NCBI GenBank assembly: GCA_000302695.1
Contig: AMFN01000002.1
Span: forward strand, 869,948 to 933,947
Direction: 5' to 3'
Source: Enterobacteriaceae bacterium LSJC7
GTDB taxonomy: Bacteria > Pseudomonadota > Gammaproteobacteria > Enterobacterales > Enterobacteriaceae
DNA: 64,000 nt
Made by a program: the position numbers and the translations under genes. A model generated the notes under the pieces. The model saw nothing but the letters and a program-made list of their open reading frames with translations, had not been told where the DNA came from and did no database searches. Positions 27,502-36,608 of the stretch are shown one piece after another (position 1 is the stretch's first letter; every line of letters begins with the position of its first letter).

Positions 27502-28562
27502 ATGAACCGCTGAAGCCGCGTATCGATTTCGACAAACCATTACAGACCGAGACACGCGACAGGTTTAAATCCGCTCATGCCTTCAGCGAGCCGGAGGCAG
27601 AGAAGTTCACGCCGGCATTGATGGAGGCCGACTCTGAACTGCCAGAAGGGGCCACGGAAGCCGCCGTTGATGCCGCGCTGCGTCCAAAGCGCAGCCTGTG
27701 GCGCAAGATGGTGGGGCTGGGGCTGGGTATTTTTGGCCTCAGTGTGGTCGGCCAGGGCGTCCAGTGGGCGCACAATGCCTGGGTGACCCAGGACTGGGTG
27801 GCGCTCGGCGGCTGCGTAGCGGGTGGGCTAATCATTGGCGCGGGCGTGGGTTCGGTCGTGGGTGAATGGCGCAGACTTTATCGGCTGCGCCAGCGTGCGC
27901 ACGAGCGCGATGAAGCGCGCGAGCTGCTCAACAGCCACAGTACCGGCCGCGCCCGGGCGTTTTGTGAAAAACTTGCTGCTCAGGCCGGGCTTGATAACGG
28001 GCATCCGGCGTTACAGCGCTGGCAGGCAGCCATTCACGAGACTCAGAACGATCGCGAAATCGTTGCGCTGTATGCTCACATGGTGCAACCGGTACTGGAT
28101 GCCCAGGCGCGGCGCGAAATCAGCCGCTCGGCGGCCGAGTCCACGTTGATGATTGCCGTCAGCCCGCTGGCGCTGGTGGACATGGCGTTTATTGCCTGGC
28201 GTAACCTGCGCCTGGTTAACCGCATTGCCACGCTTTATGGCATCGAGCTTGGCTATTACAGCCGTATTCGGCTGTTTCGCCTGGTGCTGCTCAACATTGC
28301 GTTTGCCGGGGCCAGCGAGCTGGTGCGTGAAGTGGGTATGGACTGGATGTCTCAGGACCTGGCTGCACGGCTCTCGGCGCGTGCGGCGCAGGGCATTGGC
28401 GTTGGTCTGCTCACCGCACGCCTGGGAATTAAGGCGATGGAGGTTTGTCGACCGCTGCCGTGGTTTGACGATGACAAACCGAAGCTGGGTGATTTCCGCC
28501 GTCAGTTGTTAACACAAATGAAAGAAACGCTGCAAAAAGGCAAAGGTGGCAGCGCCAGCTGA
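27498..28562 (+). CDS. ycjF: DUF697 inner-membrane protein YcjF
   Basis: 354 residues (E. coli 353). A charged N-terminal 65 residues precedes two membrane spans (about 75-95 and 100-120), with further hydrophobic helices in the DUF697 domain ([20 protein letters not shown], and [15 protein letters not shown]). Co-transcribed with ycjX through an ATGA overlap. Function unknown; linked with the psp response by position and co-expression. Confidence 0.92.
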   Translation: MNEPLKPRIDFDKPLQTETRDRFKSAHAFSEPEAEKFTPALMEADSELPEGATEAAVDAALRPKRSLWRKMVGLGLGIFGLSVVGQGVQWAHNAWVTQDWVALGGCVAGGLIIGAGVGSVVGEWRRLYRLRQRAHERDEARELLNSHSTGRARAFCEKLAAQAGLDNGHPALQRWQAAIHETQNDREIVALYAHMVQPVLDAQARREISRSAAESTLMIAVSPLALVDMAFIAWRNLRLVNRIATLYGIELGYYSRIRLFRLVLLNIAFAGASELVREVGMDWMSQDLAARLSARAAQGIGVGLLTARLGIKAMEVCRPLPWFDDDKPKLGDFRRQLLTQMKETLQKGKGGSAS

Positions 28563-28704
28563 CGCAGTGGCGTCGTGGCCCTGCGGCCACGGCGCGCGCT
28601 TTTGCGGCCGCACTGTCAATTATTGTTGACAGATCCTTTCTCGGCCAGCGTGATTCGGGTTATGATTCGAGGACTCTTACATTGCTTTCCCCGTGAAGGT
28701 TCCC

Positions 28705-30243
28705 ATGCGTCTGGAAGTTTTTTGTGAGGACCGCCTTGGTCTGACCCGTGAGCTACTCGATCTTCTGGTGCTGCGCAGCATCGATTTACGCGGTATTGAA
28801 ATTGATCCTGTTGGCCGCATCTACCTGAATTTTTCCACTCTCGATTTTACGACTTTCAGCAGCCTGATGGCGGAAATCCGCCGTATTCCGGGCGTCACGG
28901 ACGTACGCACTATTTCATGGATGCCGTCAGAGCGTGAACACCGCGCTCTGAGCGCGCTGCTTGAAGCCCTGCCTGAGCCGGTGTTGTCACTGGATTTAAA
29001 AAGCAAAGTGGAACTGGCCAACCCGGCAAGTTGCACCCTGTTTGGTCAGAGCGCGGAGCGGCTGCGCAACCACAGCGCCGCCACGCTGATAGGGGGTTTT
29101 AACTTTCAACGCTGGCTGGAAGAAGGGCCGCAGGGCTCGCACACGCAGCATGTTGCCATTGCAGGCCAACACTTCCTGATGGAGGTGACGCCGGTATACA
29201 TGGATGCCGAAGACGAAACGCTACTGGTCGGCGCGGTTGTGATGTTGCGCTCCACCGCGCGCATGGGGCGTCAGTTGCAGGACCTGAGCGACGCCGACCT
29301 TGAGGCCTTCAGCCAGATAGTGGCACTGAGCCCGAAAATGCGCCTGGTGGTCGAGCAGGCGCGTAAAATGGCGACGCTGAGTGCGCCGCTGCTCATTGTG
29401 GGTGACACTGGCACCGGCAAAGATTTGCTGGCACATGCCTGTCACCTGGCCGGGCCGCGGGCGCAGAAGCCGTTTCTGGCGCTCAACTGTGCCTCTATAC
29501 CGGAAGATGCAGTAGAGAGTGAACTCTTTGGTCATGCGCCAGACGGCAAGAAAGGTTTTTTTGAGCAGGCCAACGGTGGTTCAGTGTTGCTTGATGAAAT
29601 TGGCGAGATGTCGCCGCGTATGCAGGTTAAGCTGCTGCGCTTTCTCAACGACGGCACCTTTCGCCGGGTGGGAGAAGACAGTGAAGTTCACGTTGATGTG
29701 CGCGTTATTTGCGCTACGCAAAAGAACCTGGTTGAACTGGTGCGCAAGGGCTTGTTTCGCGAGGATCTCTATTACCGCCTGAACGTGCTCACACTCAGCC
29801 TGCCACCGCTGCGCGAGCGCCCCCAGGACATTATGCCGCTGGCAGAACTGTTTGTTGCGCGTTTTGCCGACGAGCAGGGCGTGGCGCGCCCGAAGCTGTC
29901 GCCGGAGCTAAACAACATCCTGATGCGCTACGGCTGGCCTGGTAACGTGCGCCAGTTGAAAAACGCCATTTACAGCGCACTCACGCAGCTTAACGGTTTC
30001 GAACTGGGTCCGCAGGACATGCTGTTGCCCGATTTTGATGCCGATGCGCTGGCGGTGGGTGAAGATGTGATGGAAGGTTCGCTTGATGATATTACGCGCC
30101 GCTTTGAGCGTTCGGTACTGGTACAGCTTTATCGCAACTACCCCAGCACCCGTAAGCTTGCAAAGCGGCTCGGTGTTTCCCACACGGCGATTGCCAACAA
30201 GCTGCGGGAATACGGCCTGGGGCAGCGTAAAACAGAAGAATAA
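28705..30243 (+). CDS. tyrR: Aromatic amino acid regulator TyrR
   Basis: Controls biosynthesis and transport of tyrosine, phenylalanine and tryptophan. 512 residues (E. coli 513). Order: ACT domain (MRLEVFCEDRLGLTRELLDLL, residues 1-70), PAS domain (about 80-190), AAA+ ATP-binding domain with Walker A GDTGTGKD, and a Fis-type helix-turn-helix (TRKLAKRLGVSHTAIANKL). The GAFTGA loop needed for sigma-54 contact is replaced (HAPDGKKGFFEQANGG), as expected for TyrR, which acts with sigma-70. The ATG at 28705 is chosen over an upstream GTG because it gives the E. coli N-terminus. Confidence 0.97.
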   Translation: MRLEVFCEDRLGLTRELLDLLVLRSIDLRGIEIDPVGRIYLNFSTLDFTTFSSLMAEIRRIPGVTDVRTISWMPSEREHRALSALLEALPEPVLSLDLKSKVELANPASCTLFGQSAERLRNHSAATLIGGFNFQRWLEEGPQGSHTQHVAIAGQHFLMEVTPVYMDAEDETLLVGAVVMLRSTARMGRQLQDLSDADLEAFSQIVALSPKMRLVVEQARKMATLSAPLLIVGDTGTGKDLLAHACHLAGPRAQKPFLALNCASIPEDAVESELFGHAPDGKKGFFEQANGGSVLLDEIGEMSPRMQVKLLRFLNDGTFRRVGEDSEVHVDVRVICATQKNLVELVRKGLFREDLYYRLNVLTLSLPPLRERPQDIMPLAELFVARFADEQGVARPKLSPELNNILMRYGWPGNVRQLKNAIYSALTQLNGFELGPQDMLLPDFDADALAVGEDVMEGSLDDITRRFERSVLVQLYRNYPSTRKLAKRLGVSHTAIANKLREYGLGQRKTEE

Positions 30244-30258
30244 CCGCTCACCCGCCAT

Positions 30259-30289
30259 AAAAAACCCGACGCTCAGGTCGGGTTTTTTT
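30259..30289. terminator. Bidirectional terminator between tyrR and tpx
   Basis: AAAACCCGAC / GTCGGGTTTT arms with a 6-nt loop, T run on one side and A run on the other, between two convergent genes. Confidence 0.9.
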
Positions 30290-30303
30290 ATGCGCTATGC
30301 AAA

Positions 30304-30810
30304 TCAGCCTTTTAGGGCAGCCAGCGCGGCGTCGTAGTTGGGTTCTTCGGTGATTTCGTTGACCAGTTCACCGTAAACGACCTCGTCGTTCTCATTGAGC
30401 ACCAGCACGGCGCGAGCGGTCAGGCCTTTAAGCGGGCCATCAGCGATAGCAACGCCGTAGTCCTGGAGGAAATCAGCAGAACGCAGCGTGGACAGGGTGA
30501 CCACATTTTCCAGACCCTCTGCACCACAAAAACGTGCCTGCGCGAACGGCAGGTCGGCAGAAATGCACAGCACCGTTGTGTTTTGCAGCTGGCTTGCCAG
30601 CTCATTGAAGCGACGTACAGATGCCGCGCAGACATCGGTATCCACGCTTGGGAAAATATTCAGCACTTTGCGCTTACCGGCAAACTGCGTCAGGGAGACA
30701 TCGGCGAGATCTTTTGCCACCAGGCTGAAGGATTTAGCTTTAGCGCCTGTCTGCGGAAACTGACCGGCAACGGTAACCGGATTGCCCTGGAGATGAACGG
30801 TTTGTGACAT
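30304..30810 (-). CDS. tpx: Thiol peroxidase
   Basis: Periplasm-associated or cytoplasmic atypical 2-Cys peroxiredoxin that reduces alkyl hydroperoxides with thioredoxin. 168 residues, as in E. coli. Peroxidatic C61 lies in [14 protein letters not shown] and resolving C95 in ARFCGAEG; C82 is also conserved. No signal peptide is visible. A single gene with its own terminator, divergent from ycjG. Confidence 0.96.
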   Translation of the reverse strand: MSQTVHLQGNPVTVAGQFPQTGAKAKSFSLVAKDLADVSLTQFAGKRKVLNIFPSVDTDVCAASVRRFNELASQLQNTTVLCISADLPFAQARFCGAEGLENVVTLSTLRSADFLQDYGVAIADGPLKGLTARAVLVLNENDEVVYGELVNEITEEPNYDAALAALKG

Positions 30811-30944
30811 AATTATTTTCCTGTTTACATATGGTTAACGCACGCCCTAGTGTATGACAACATTCAGGGGATGAACATAAAAATCTGGCCCGCGTTGCTC
30901 CCCGGCTGGCTATACTCTTTCAAAAACCAAATCAGGGAGTTGCG

Positions 30945-31967
30945 ATGCGAACCGTCAGAATCTCTCAGGAAACGTGGCCGTTACGTACACCGTTTACCAT
31001 CGCCCGGGGCAGCCGCAGCGAAATCGAAGTCGTGGTGGTTGAGCTGGAAAAGGATGGCGTAAAAGGTGCAGGTGAGGCCACGCCTTACCAACGCTACGGC
31101 GAGAGCACGGCATCGGTGATGGCGCAAATTGCCATGATCCTGCCGCAGCTTGAGCGCGGAATGACGCGCGAGCAACTCCAGCAGGCGCTGCCGCCCGGCG
31201 CTGCGCGTAACGCCGTTGACAGCGCGATGTGGGATTTTGAGGCGCGCAGTCAGGGCGTGAGCGTGCACGCCTTGCTCGGCGTGACGCTGCCTGAGCCTCT
31301 CATTACCGCCTGCACGGTATCCCTTGGCGACCCCAGTGAAATGGCTGCTGCTGCGCTGGCGCTGTGGGAAAACGGTGTTCAGCTACTGAAAATCAAACTC
31401 GATGACCGGCTTATCAGCGAGCGCATGGTGGCTATCCGCGATGCCGTACCGCAGGCGACGCTGATTGTGGATGCTAACGAGTCATGGCGAGCAGAAGGGC
31501 TGGCGGCGCGCTGCCAGCTACTGGCCGATCTCAATGTTGCGCTACTGGAACAACCGCTGCCCGCTCAGGACGATGCGGCACTGGAGAATTTTATTCATCC
31601 GCTACCCATTTGTGCCGATGAAAGCTGTCACACGCGCAGCAGCCTTAAGGCACTTCACGGCCGCTATGACTACATCAATATCAAGCTGGATAAAACCGGT
31701 GGCCTGACAGAAGCGCTGTCCCTGGCCGAGGCCGCGCGCGCACAGGGTTTTACGCTGATGCTGGGCTGTATGATTTGTACTTCGCGGGCTGTGCTGGCCG
31801 CACTACCGCTTACCACTCAGGTGCAGTTCATTGACCTTGACGGTCCGTGGTGGCTTGCGGTTGATGTGGAGCCAGCCGTGGGATTTAGCGGCGGCTGTCT
31901 GCGGCTGTCTGCGGCTGGCGTAAGGGGGCGCTGCCAGCGCAGCAGGCCAATCATGGCCTCAAGATAG
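30945..31967 (+). CDS. ycjG: L-Ala-D/L-Glu epimerase, C-terminus extended by a 10-bp duplication
   Basis: Enolase-superfamily dipeptide epimerase that recycles murein L-Ala-D-Glu. Catalytic residues are visible: KIKLDD, DANES, LEQPLP, CADES and NIKLDKTGG. The protein as read is 340 residues; E. coli YcjG is 321. The excess is explained by a tandem GCGGCTGTCT repeat (31891-31900 and 31901-31910). With one copy, the frame would end CLRLA and stop at TAA 31921-31923, giving 322 residues. The catalytic barrel is untouched, so activity may persist. The 3' end overlaps mpaA, on the other strand, by 151 bases. Confidence 0.93.
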   Translation: MRTVRISQETWPLRTPFTIARGSRSEIEVVVVELEKDGVKGAGEATPYQRYGESTASVMAQIAMILPQLERGMTREQLQQALPPGAARNAVDSAMWDFEARSQGVSVHALLGVTLPEPLITACTVSLGDPSEMAAAALALWENGVQLLKIKLDDRLISERMVAIRDAVPQATLIVDANESWRAEGLAARCQLLADLNVALLEQPLPAQDDAALENFIHPLPICADESCHTRSSLKALHGRYDYINIKLDKTGGLTEALSLAEAARAQGFTLMLGCMICTSRAVLAALPLTTQVQFIDLDGPWWLAVDVEPAVGFSGGCLRLSAAGVRGRCQRSRPIMASR

Positions 31968-32632
31968 CGCTCAATCGCTGCATCGGCAGATATTGGCGGC
32001 AGCTCGGCGGTAATGCACGCCAGCGCCAGGTCTTCGCACCAGCTGCCAAAGGAGCCGGGGGTTTCATAACCCACGCTTGTCACCAGAGGTAGCATAAAGG
32101 CATCGGCTATCCAGCGCCCAAGCGGTGTGGTATGCGGGTCTTCAATACAGCCAAGTGGATCGTGAAACGATACCACCCAGGCAGGCCGCAGGCGGTGAAT
32201 CAGCTGGCACAGCGCCTGAGTTTCCGGCTCTGAGCCAGGGGTGTCACCACTACTGAGAACCACGTCTCGTTCCTGCGTTGCACTGCTCCAGCGATAGACC
32301 GTTTGGCCGCTGCGCCAGTTGGCGGCGGGGAAGTTACGGTTTAAATCAACGCCGTGCGCGTTGGCGCGCAGGCCGAGCTGGCAGCCGTCCGGGTTGACGG
32401 CAACCACGGTGTGATGGCGCCGCTCCTCAGCTGCCAGCGAGCGCAGGGCGCACGACAGGCTGACCATGGCTGCGTTTTCATCACCGTGGGTTCCGGCAAT
32501 GATAAGGCCGCTGCGGGTATCATGCTGCGTTGCCGGGAAGTACAGCAGCGGCGCGCCGAGTGCGGACTCGCCGTAGCGTTCAACGCCAGAGGGCAGTGCG
32601 CCTCGTTCGGGGCGGGGACGGAGCAGGTTCAT
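31817..32632 (-). CDS. mpaA: Murein tripeptide amidase A, C-terminus extended by a 10-bp duplication
   Basis: Cytoplasmic M14-type zinc carboxypeptidase that cleaves the gamma-D-Glu-diaminopimelate bond in recycled murein tripeptide. The zinc site is seen in GTHGDE (H and E ligands) and SFHDP; NPDGCQLGLRANAHGVDLNRNFP carries substrate-binding residues, and ITAELPP near the C-terminus holds the catalytic Glu. 271 residues as read, against about 242 in E. coli. Without the second 10-bp repeat the frame stops after ...AADSRR at 31885, giving 245 residues. The extra tail is therefore new. Works in the same pathway as ycjG and mppA. Confidence 0.92.
   Translation of the reverse strand: MNLLRPRPERGALPSGVERYGESALGAPLLYFPATQHDTRSGLIIAGTHGDENAAMVSLSCALRSLAAEERRHHTVVAVNPDGCQLGLRANAHGVDLNRNFPAANWRSGQTVYRWSSATQERDVVLSSGDTPGSEPETQALCQLIHRLRPAWVVSFHDPLGCIEDPHTTPLGRWIADAFMLPLVTSVGYETPGSFGSWCEDLALACITAELPPISADAAIERYLEAMIGLLRWQRPLTPAADSRRQPPLNPTAGSTSTASHHGPSRSMNCT
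31891..31910. repeat. 10-bp tandem duplication in the ycjG-mpaA overlap
   Basis: Two exact copies of GCGGCTGTCT, followed by GCGGCTGGCG. The unit is not a multiple of three, so the second copy shifts the frame of both convergent genes. Removing one copy restores a stop in each. Confidence 0.9.
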
Positions 32633-32696
32633 CGTTCTTCTCGCTCTTTTGTTGCTCTCTTTATTAAAGCAGTGCGGAGGCAGAACGCCATTCGCG

Positions 32697-32719
32697 CTGA
32701 ATGCCGCTACGGCATTCAG
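32697..32719. repeat. 10-bp inverted repeat between mpaA and mppA
   Basis: CTGAATGCCG / CGGCATTCAG with a CTA centre, in the divergent gap and 10 bases before a TTGACA element at 32729. It could be an operator or an mRNA hairpin; no T run on either side. Confidence 0.5.
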
Positions 32720-32809
32720 TCACAATCATTGACAGAGTTAATTGATCTTACACAGTTTGTTTGTTTTTATTTGCGGCAGGAAACGCCAGCCAACCGTAAA
32801 AGGTGCTCA

Positions 32810-34429
32810 ATGAATACAACCCTTCGCTTCTCCTTCAGTGCGCTAATGCTCGCCTGCGCACTCAATACCGCTTATGCCGCCGAGGTTCCCGCTGGTACGG
32901 CGCTTGCCGAACGCCAGGAAGTGGTACGTCATCTAAAAGATGAACCGGCGTCGCTTGATCCGGCCAAAGCGGTAGGGTTACCGGAGATACAGGTGATTCG
33001 CGACCTGTTTGAGGGGCTGGTGAATCAGGATGCACAAGGCAAGCCGCAGCCTGGCGTAGCCACCCGCTGGCGCAGTAATGATGACCGCATCTGGACGTTT
33101 ACACTGCGCGACAACGCACGCTGGTCAGACGGCTCGCCGGTCAGCGCACAGGATTTTGTTTACAGCTGGCGTCGTCTGGTTGACCCGAAGACCACGTCGC
33201 CGTTTGCCTGGTTTGCGGCACTGGCAGGCATCCAGAACGCCCGTGAAATTAGCGAAGGCAAGCTGGCGCCAGATGCGCTTGGCGTTAGCGCCGTGGATGC
33301 GCGCACGCTGCGCATTCAGCTTGACCGGCCGGTTTCGTACTTCCCGGCGTTAACGGCCAACTTTGCGTTTTACCCGGTCAACGCCCGCAACCTGGAGCGC
33401 TTTGGCAAAGACTGGACCAAACCGGGCAATCTGGTAGGCAACGGCGCGTTTGTACTGCGTACGCGCGTGGTAAACGAAAAGCTGGAGCTGACGCCAAATC
33501 GCCAGTACTGGGATAATGCAAAAACGGTGCTCAGCAAAGTGACCTTTCTGCCCATTAACCAGGAGTCTGCCGCAACCAAGCGCTACCTGGCCGGGGATAT
33601 TGATATCACCGAGTCTTTCCCAAAAAACCTCTATCAGAAGCTGCTAAAAGACATTCCAGAGCAGGTCTACACACCAGCGCAGCTTGGCACCTATTACTAT
33701 GCTTTTAATACCCAAAAAGGACCTACCGCCGACGTACGTGTGCGCCAGGCGCTGTCGATGACCATTGACCGGCGCATCATTGCTGAGAAAGTGCTGGGTA
33801 CTGGCGAGAAACCGGCATGGCGCTTTACGCCCGATGTGACAGCAGGCTTCAGGCCTGAACCGTCGCAGATTGAAGGCATGAAACAAGATGAGCTTAATGC
33901 TCAGGCCAGGACGCTGTTACAGGCTGCGGGCTACGGCCCAGGTCGCCCGCTGGCGTTGACGCTGTTATACAACACCTCCGAAAACCACCAGAAAATTGCG
34001 ATTGCCGTGCAGTCGATGTGGAAAAAGAACCTGGGCGTTGACGTTAAGCTGCAAAACCAGGAGTGGAAAACCTATATCGACAGCCGTAATAGCGGCAATT
34101 TTGACGTGATCCGCGCCTCATGGGTGGGCGATTACAACGAACCGTCCACGTTCTTATCCTTGCTGACGACTGAGCACACGGGCAACATCCCGCACTTCAG
34201 CGACCCGGCGTATGACAAAGTGCTGGAGCAGGCCGGGCGGGAGGTGAGTGACAGCGCGCGCAACAAAGACTACAACGAGGCAGAGAAAATTCTGGCAGCG
34301 CTTGCGCCCATTGCGCCGATATACCAGTACACCAACGGGCGGCTCATCAAGCCGTGGCTGAAAGGCTACCCGATTGAGAACCCCGAAGATGTGGCGTACA
34401 GCCGCACGCTGTACCTTATTAAACATTAA
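32810..34429 (+). CDS. mppA: Murein tripeptide-binding periplasmic protein
   Basis: Solute-binding protein that delivers L-Ala-gamma-D-Glu-meso-Dap to the Opp permease for recycling. 539 residues (E. coli 537). The signal peptide ends AYAAE, and the OppA-type fold has HLKDEPASLDPAKAVGLPEI, YYAFNTQKGPTADVRVRQAL and WVGDYNEPSTFLSLL. The ATG at 32810 gives a proper signal peptide and has AAAGGTG upstream. The frame is open for 450 bases further upstream, but that part is non-homologous. E. coli genes normally next to it (ynaI, uspE, fnr, ogt) are not seen here. Confidence 0.96.
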   Translation: MNTTLRFSFSALMLACALNTAYAAEVPAGTALAERQEVVRHLKDEPASLDPAKAVGLPEIQVIRDLFEGLVNQDAQGKPQPGVATRWRSNDDRIWTFTLRDNARWSDGSPVSAQDFVYSWRRLVDPKTTSPFAWFAALAGIQNAREISEGKLAPDALGVSAVDARTLRIQLDRPVSYFPALTANFAFYPVNARNLERFGKDWTKPGNLVGNGAFVLRTRVVNEKLELTPNRQYWDNAKTVLSKVTFLPINQESAATKRYLAGDIDITESFPKNLYQKLLKDIPEQVYTPAQLGTYYYAFNTQKGPTADVRVRQALSMTIDRRIIAEKVLGTGEKPAWRFTPDVTAGFRPEPSQIEGMKQDELNAQARTLLQAAGYGPGRPLALTLLYNTSENHQKIAIAVQSMWKKNLGVDVKLQNQEWKTYIDSRNSGNFDVIRASWVGDYNEPSTFLSLLTTEHTGNIPHFSDPAYDKVLEQAGREVSDSARNKDYNEAEKILAALAPIAPIYQYTNGRLIKPWLKGYPIENPEDVAYSRTLYLIKH

Positions 34430-34435
34430 GTCATG

Positions 34436-34473
34436 AACCCTGTTGGCAGACACCGTTCACTGCCAACAGGGTT
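34436..34473 (+). repeat. 14-bp perfect hairpin after mppA
   Basis: Arms AACCCTGTTGGCAG and CTGCCAACAGGGTT around a 10-nt loop begin 6 bases after the mppA stop. There is no T tract, so it is a candidate 3'-protective hairpin or weak terminator. Confidence 0.6.
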
Positions 34474-34691
34474 GAACATAATTGAAAGTAATGTGGCGTA
34501 ATACCAAAAAGGCAATACATAAAGATTATGAAATATCTTATTTTTTAGTTTTCCATCACGGCTTTTTTATTAATGCAATAAATTGATTTCCAGATTGGCG
34601 ATATCTGTGATTTGTGCTAGATTTTTAAATGTGCGGAGGAATTCGCCGTACCCCGTTATAATGTATATATGAAACAATAAGTGAGGAAACC

Positions 34692-34940
34692 GTGGGTATT
34701 ATTTCCTGGATTGTGTTTGGTTTAATTGCGGGCATTCTCGCCAAGTGGATTATGCCGGGTAAAGACGGCGGCGGTTTTATTATGACCGTGGTGCTTGGTG
34801 TGGTGGGTGCTGTAGTCGGTGGCTGGATCAGCACGCTCTTTGGCTTCGGTAGAGTCGACGGTTTCAACTTCGGTAGCTTCATCGTCGCTGTTATCGGTGC
34901 GCTGGTGGTTCTGTTCATCTATCGCAAAGTGCGCAGCTAA
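34692..34940 (+). CDS. yeaQ: GlsB/YeaQ/YmgE family membrane stress protein
   Basis: 82 residues, almost entirely hydrophobic and glycine-rich, in three membrane spans. The sequence MGIISWIVFGLIAGILAKW...PGKDGGG and GFGRVDGFNFGSF is nearly identical to E. coli YeaQ, and more distant from YmgE. It begins with GTG preceded by GTGAGGA. The family (Transgly_assoc) is common in stress regulons; molecular function unknown. In E. coli yeaQ lies elsewhere on the chromosome, so its place here is a local difference. Confidence 0.9.
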   Translation: MGIISWIVFGLIAGILAKWIMPGKDGGGFIMTVVLGVVGAVVGGWISTLFGFGRVDGFNFGSFIVAVIGALVVLFIYRKVRS

Positions 34941-34961
34941 CGCTGTCACTGCATATCCCGG

Positions 34962-34988
34962 AAAAACCCGCTGCGAGCGGGTTTTTCT
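34962..34988 (+). terminator. Terminator after yeaQ
   Basis: AAAACCCGCT / AGCGGGTTTT arms with a GCG loop and a following T run. Confidence 0.9.
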
Positions 34989-35053
34989 TTGCCTGAGAAA
35001 AACGTGCAGACGTGCTATAATTTAGTCTGTTATTGTTGCACAGGAGAACTATC

Positions 35054-35323
35054 ATGGCGTCAGGTTGGGCCAGTGATGATGCAGTGCAGGAGCAAATCGA
35101 CAGCACAATTAAAGACGCCGTAGACCGTGCGCGCAGCGCATTACCTAAAGGGCAGGCAAGTCAGCGCTTTTGTGAAGAATGCGGTGAGCCAATACCTCAG
35201 GCGCGCAGAGAGGCTATTCCCGGCGTCAGGCTGTGTGTGAACTGCCAGCAAAAAGAAGACGAGCGTCAGAAAGTATTTTCTGGCTATAATCGTCGCGGTT
35301 CAAAAGACAGCCAGTTGCGCTAA
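35054..35323 (+). CDS. ybiI: DksA/TraR-type zinc-finger protein YbiI
   Basis: 89 residues, close to E. coli YbiI (88). The four-cysteine zinc finger is CEECGEP and CVNCQQ, separated by PQARREAIPGVRL. The N-terminal half (QEQIDSTIKDAVDRARSAL) forms the helical part, and the C-terminus GYNRRGSKDSQLR is identical to E. coli. It lacks the long DksA coiled coil, so an RNA polymerase secondary-channel role is uncertain. CAGGAG precedes the ATG. In E. coli ybiI lies elsewhere, near 18 min. Confidence 0.9.
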   Translation: MASGWASDDAVQEQIDSTIKDAVDRARSALPKGQASQRFCEECGEPIPQARREAIPGVRLCVNCQQKEDERQKVFSGYNRRGSKDSQLR

Positions 35324-35529
35324 ATATTATTACTATTCTTGCTACGGATATTTTTATTCGTGTGATTAATTTTAAGCGCTGTCTTCTTTTCTGAATATTA
35401 AACGTTCGTTTTCCCGTCATATTTGCGTAATGTGGCTGGTCGTATTTATAGCGACTGGCACATCGGATTTGCTTAACAAATCAGGACGGCTAGACTATCA
35501 GGATTATTACTTATCAGGCGGGGTCAGGC

Positions 35530-36513
35530 GTGGAGAGTATTACAGGGGCAGAGCTTAACGTACCGGATGCGGTATTTGCCTGGCAACTGGACGGTAAGGG
35601 CGGTGTTCACAACATTTCCCCTGATGACGTCTACGACAAAAGCCATCCCTGCTGGCTGCATCTGGATTATACCCAGGCTGAAAGCGCACAGTGGCTTGCC
35701 ACAACCAGCTTGTTGCCCAACGCCGTGCGCGAGGCGCTGGCAGGTGAGAGCAACCGTCCACGAGTATCGCGCCAGGGCGATGGCACGCTCATAACGCTAC
35801 GCTGCATTAACGGCAGCACCAATGAACGCCCCGAACAACTGGTGGCGGTGCGCGTCTACATTGATGAACACCTGATTGTCTCCACACGGCGGCGCAGAGT
35901 GCTGGCGCTGGATGATGTGGTGGGCGATCTTGAAGAGGGAACCGGGCCGGTTAACAGCGGCTCCTGGCTGGTGGAGGTGTGCGATGCGCTAACCGATCAC
36001 GCCAGCGAGTTTATCGAAGATCTGCACGATAAAATCATGGACCTGGAAGATGACCTGTTGGATCAGCAAGTGCCGCCGCGCGGCGCGCTGGCGCTGATAC
36101 GTAAACAGCTTATTGTCATGCGCCGCTACATGGCGCCACAGCGTGATGTCTACGCGCGGCTTGCCAGCGAACGTCTGAACTGGATGAACGACGATGAGCG
36201 CAGGCGTATGCAGGATATTGCTGACCGCCTGGGGCGCGGGCTGGATGAAATTGATGCCTGCATTGCCCGCACGGCGGTCATGGCCGATGAAATCGCGCAG
36301 TTGATGCAGGAGTCTTTGACCCGACGTTCCTACACCATGTCGGTGATGGCGATGATATTCCTGCCCAGCACGCTGATAACCGGGCTTTTTGGGGTCAATC
36401 TGGGCGGTATTCCCGGTAACGAATGGCGCTATGGCTTCAGCCTGTTTAGTTTATTGTTAGTGTTGTTGATGAGTGGTGTTATATGGTGGTTGCGGCGAGG
36501 TAAATGGCTGTAA
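35530..36513 (+). CDS. zntB: Zinc transporter ZntB (CorA family)
   Basis: Inner-membrane CorA-superfamily zinc transporter. 327 residues, as in E. coli. A large cytoplasmic N-terminal funnel ([37 protein letters not shown]) is followed by two C-terminal spans around the family GxN loop, here GVNLGG. The GTG at 35530 gives the expected [18 protein letters not shown]. Confidence 0.96.
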   Translation: MESITGAELNVPDAVFAWQLDGKGGVHNISPDDVYDKSHPCWLHLDYTQAESAQWLATTSLLPNAVREALAGESNRPRVSRQGDGTLITLRCINGSTNERPEQLVAVRVYIDEHLIVSTRRRRVLALDDVVGDLEEGTGPVNSGSWLVEVCDALTDHASEFIEDLHDKIMDLEDDLLDQQVPPRGALALIRKQLIVMRRYMAPQRDVYARLASERLNWMNDDERRRMQDIADRLGRGLDEIDACIARTAVMADEIAQLMQESLTRRSYTMSVMAMIFLPSTLITGLFGVNLGGIPGNEWRYGFSLFSLLLVLLMSGVIWWLRRGKWL

Positions 36514-36559
36514 GGCAGAGGATTTGATTACCGGGAAGGGCAGGGAAAGGGGAATAAAC

Positions 36560-36573
36560 CTGATCGAAGTCAA
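36560..36573 (+). promoter_or_regulatory. FNR-like site for fnrS
   Basis: CTGATCGAAGTCAA matches the FNR consensus TTGAT-N4-ATCAA at 8 of 10 positions. Its centre is about 42 bases before the fnrS 5' end, the class II position. FNR activation of fnrS is known in E. coli. Confidence 0.75.
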
Positions 36574-36608
36574 TAACCCCGGTAACGATTAGCGGCATTA
36601 TCATTCTC

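Noticed and set aside
28626-28666. TTGACA and TATGAT upstream of tyrR as a sigma-70 promoter
   Set aside because: The spacing is 29 bases, far from 17. The real tyrR promoter could not be placed by eye.
32354-32809. N-terminal extension of mppA of about 150 codons
   Set aside because: It lies antisense to mpaA and would bury the MppA signal peptide. The ATG at 32810 gives the expected secreted protein.
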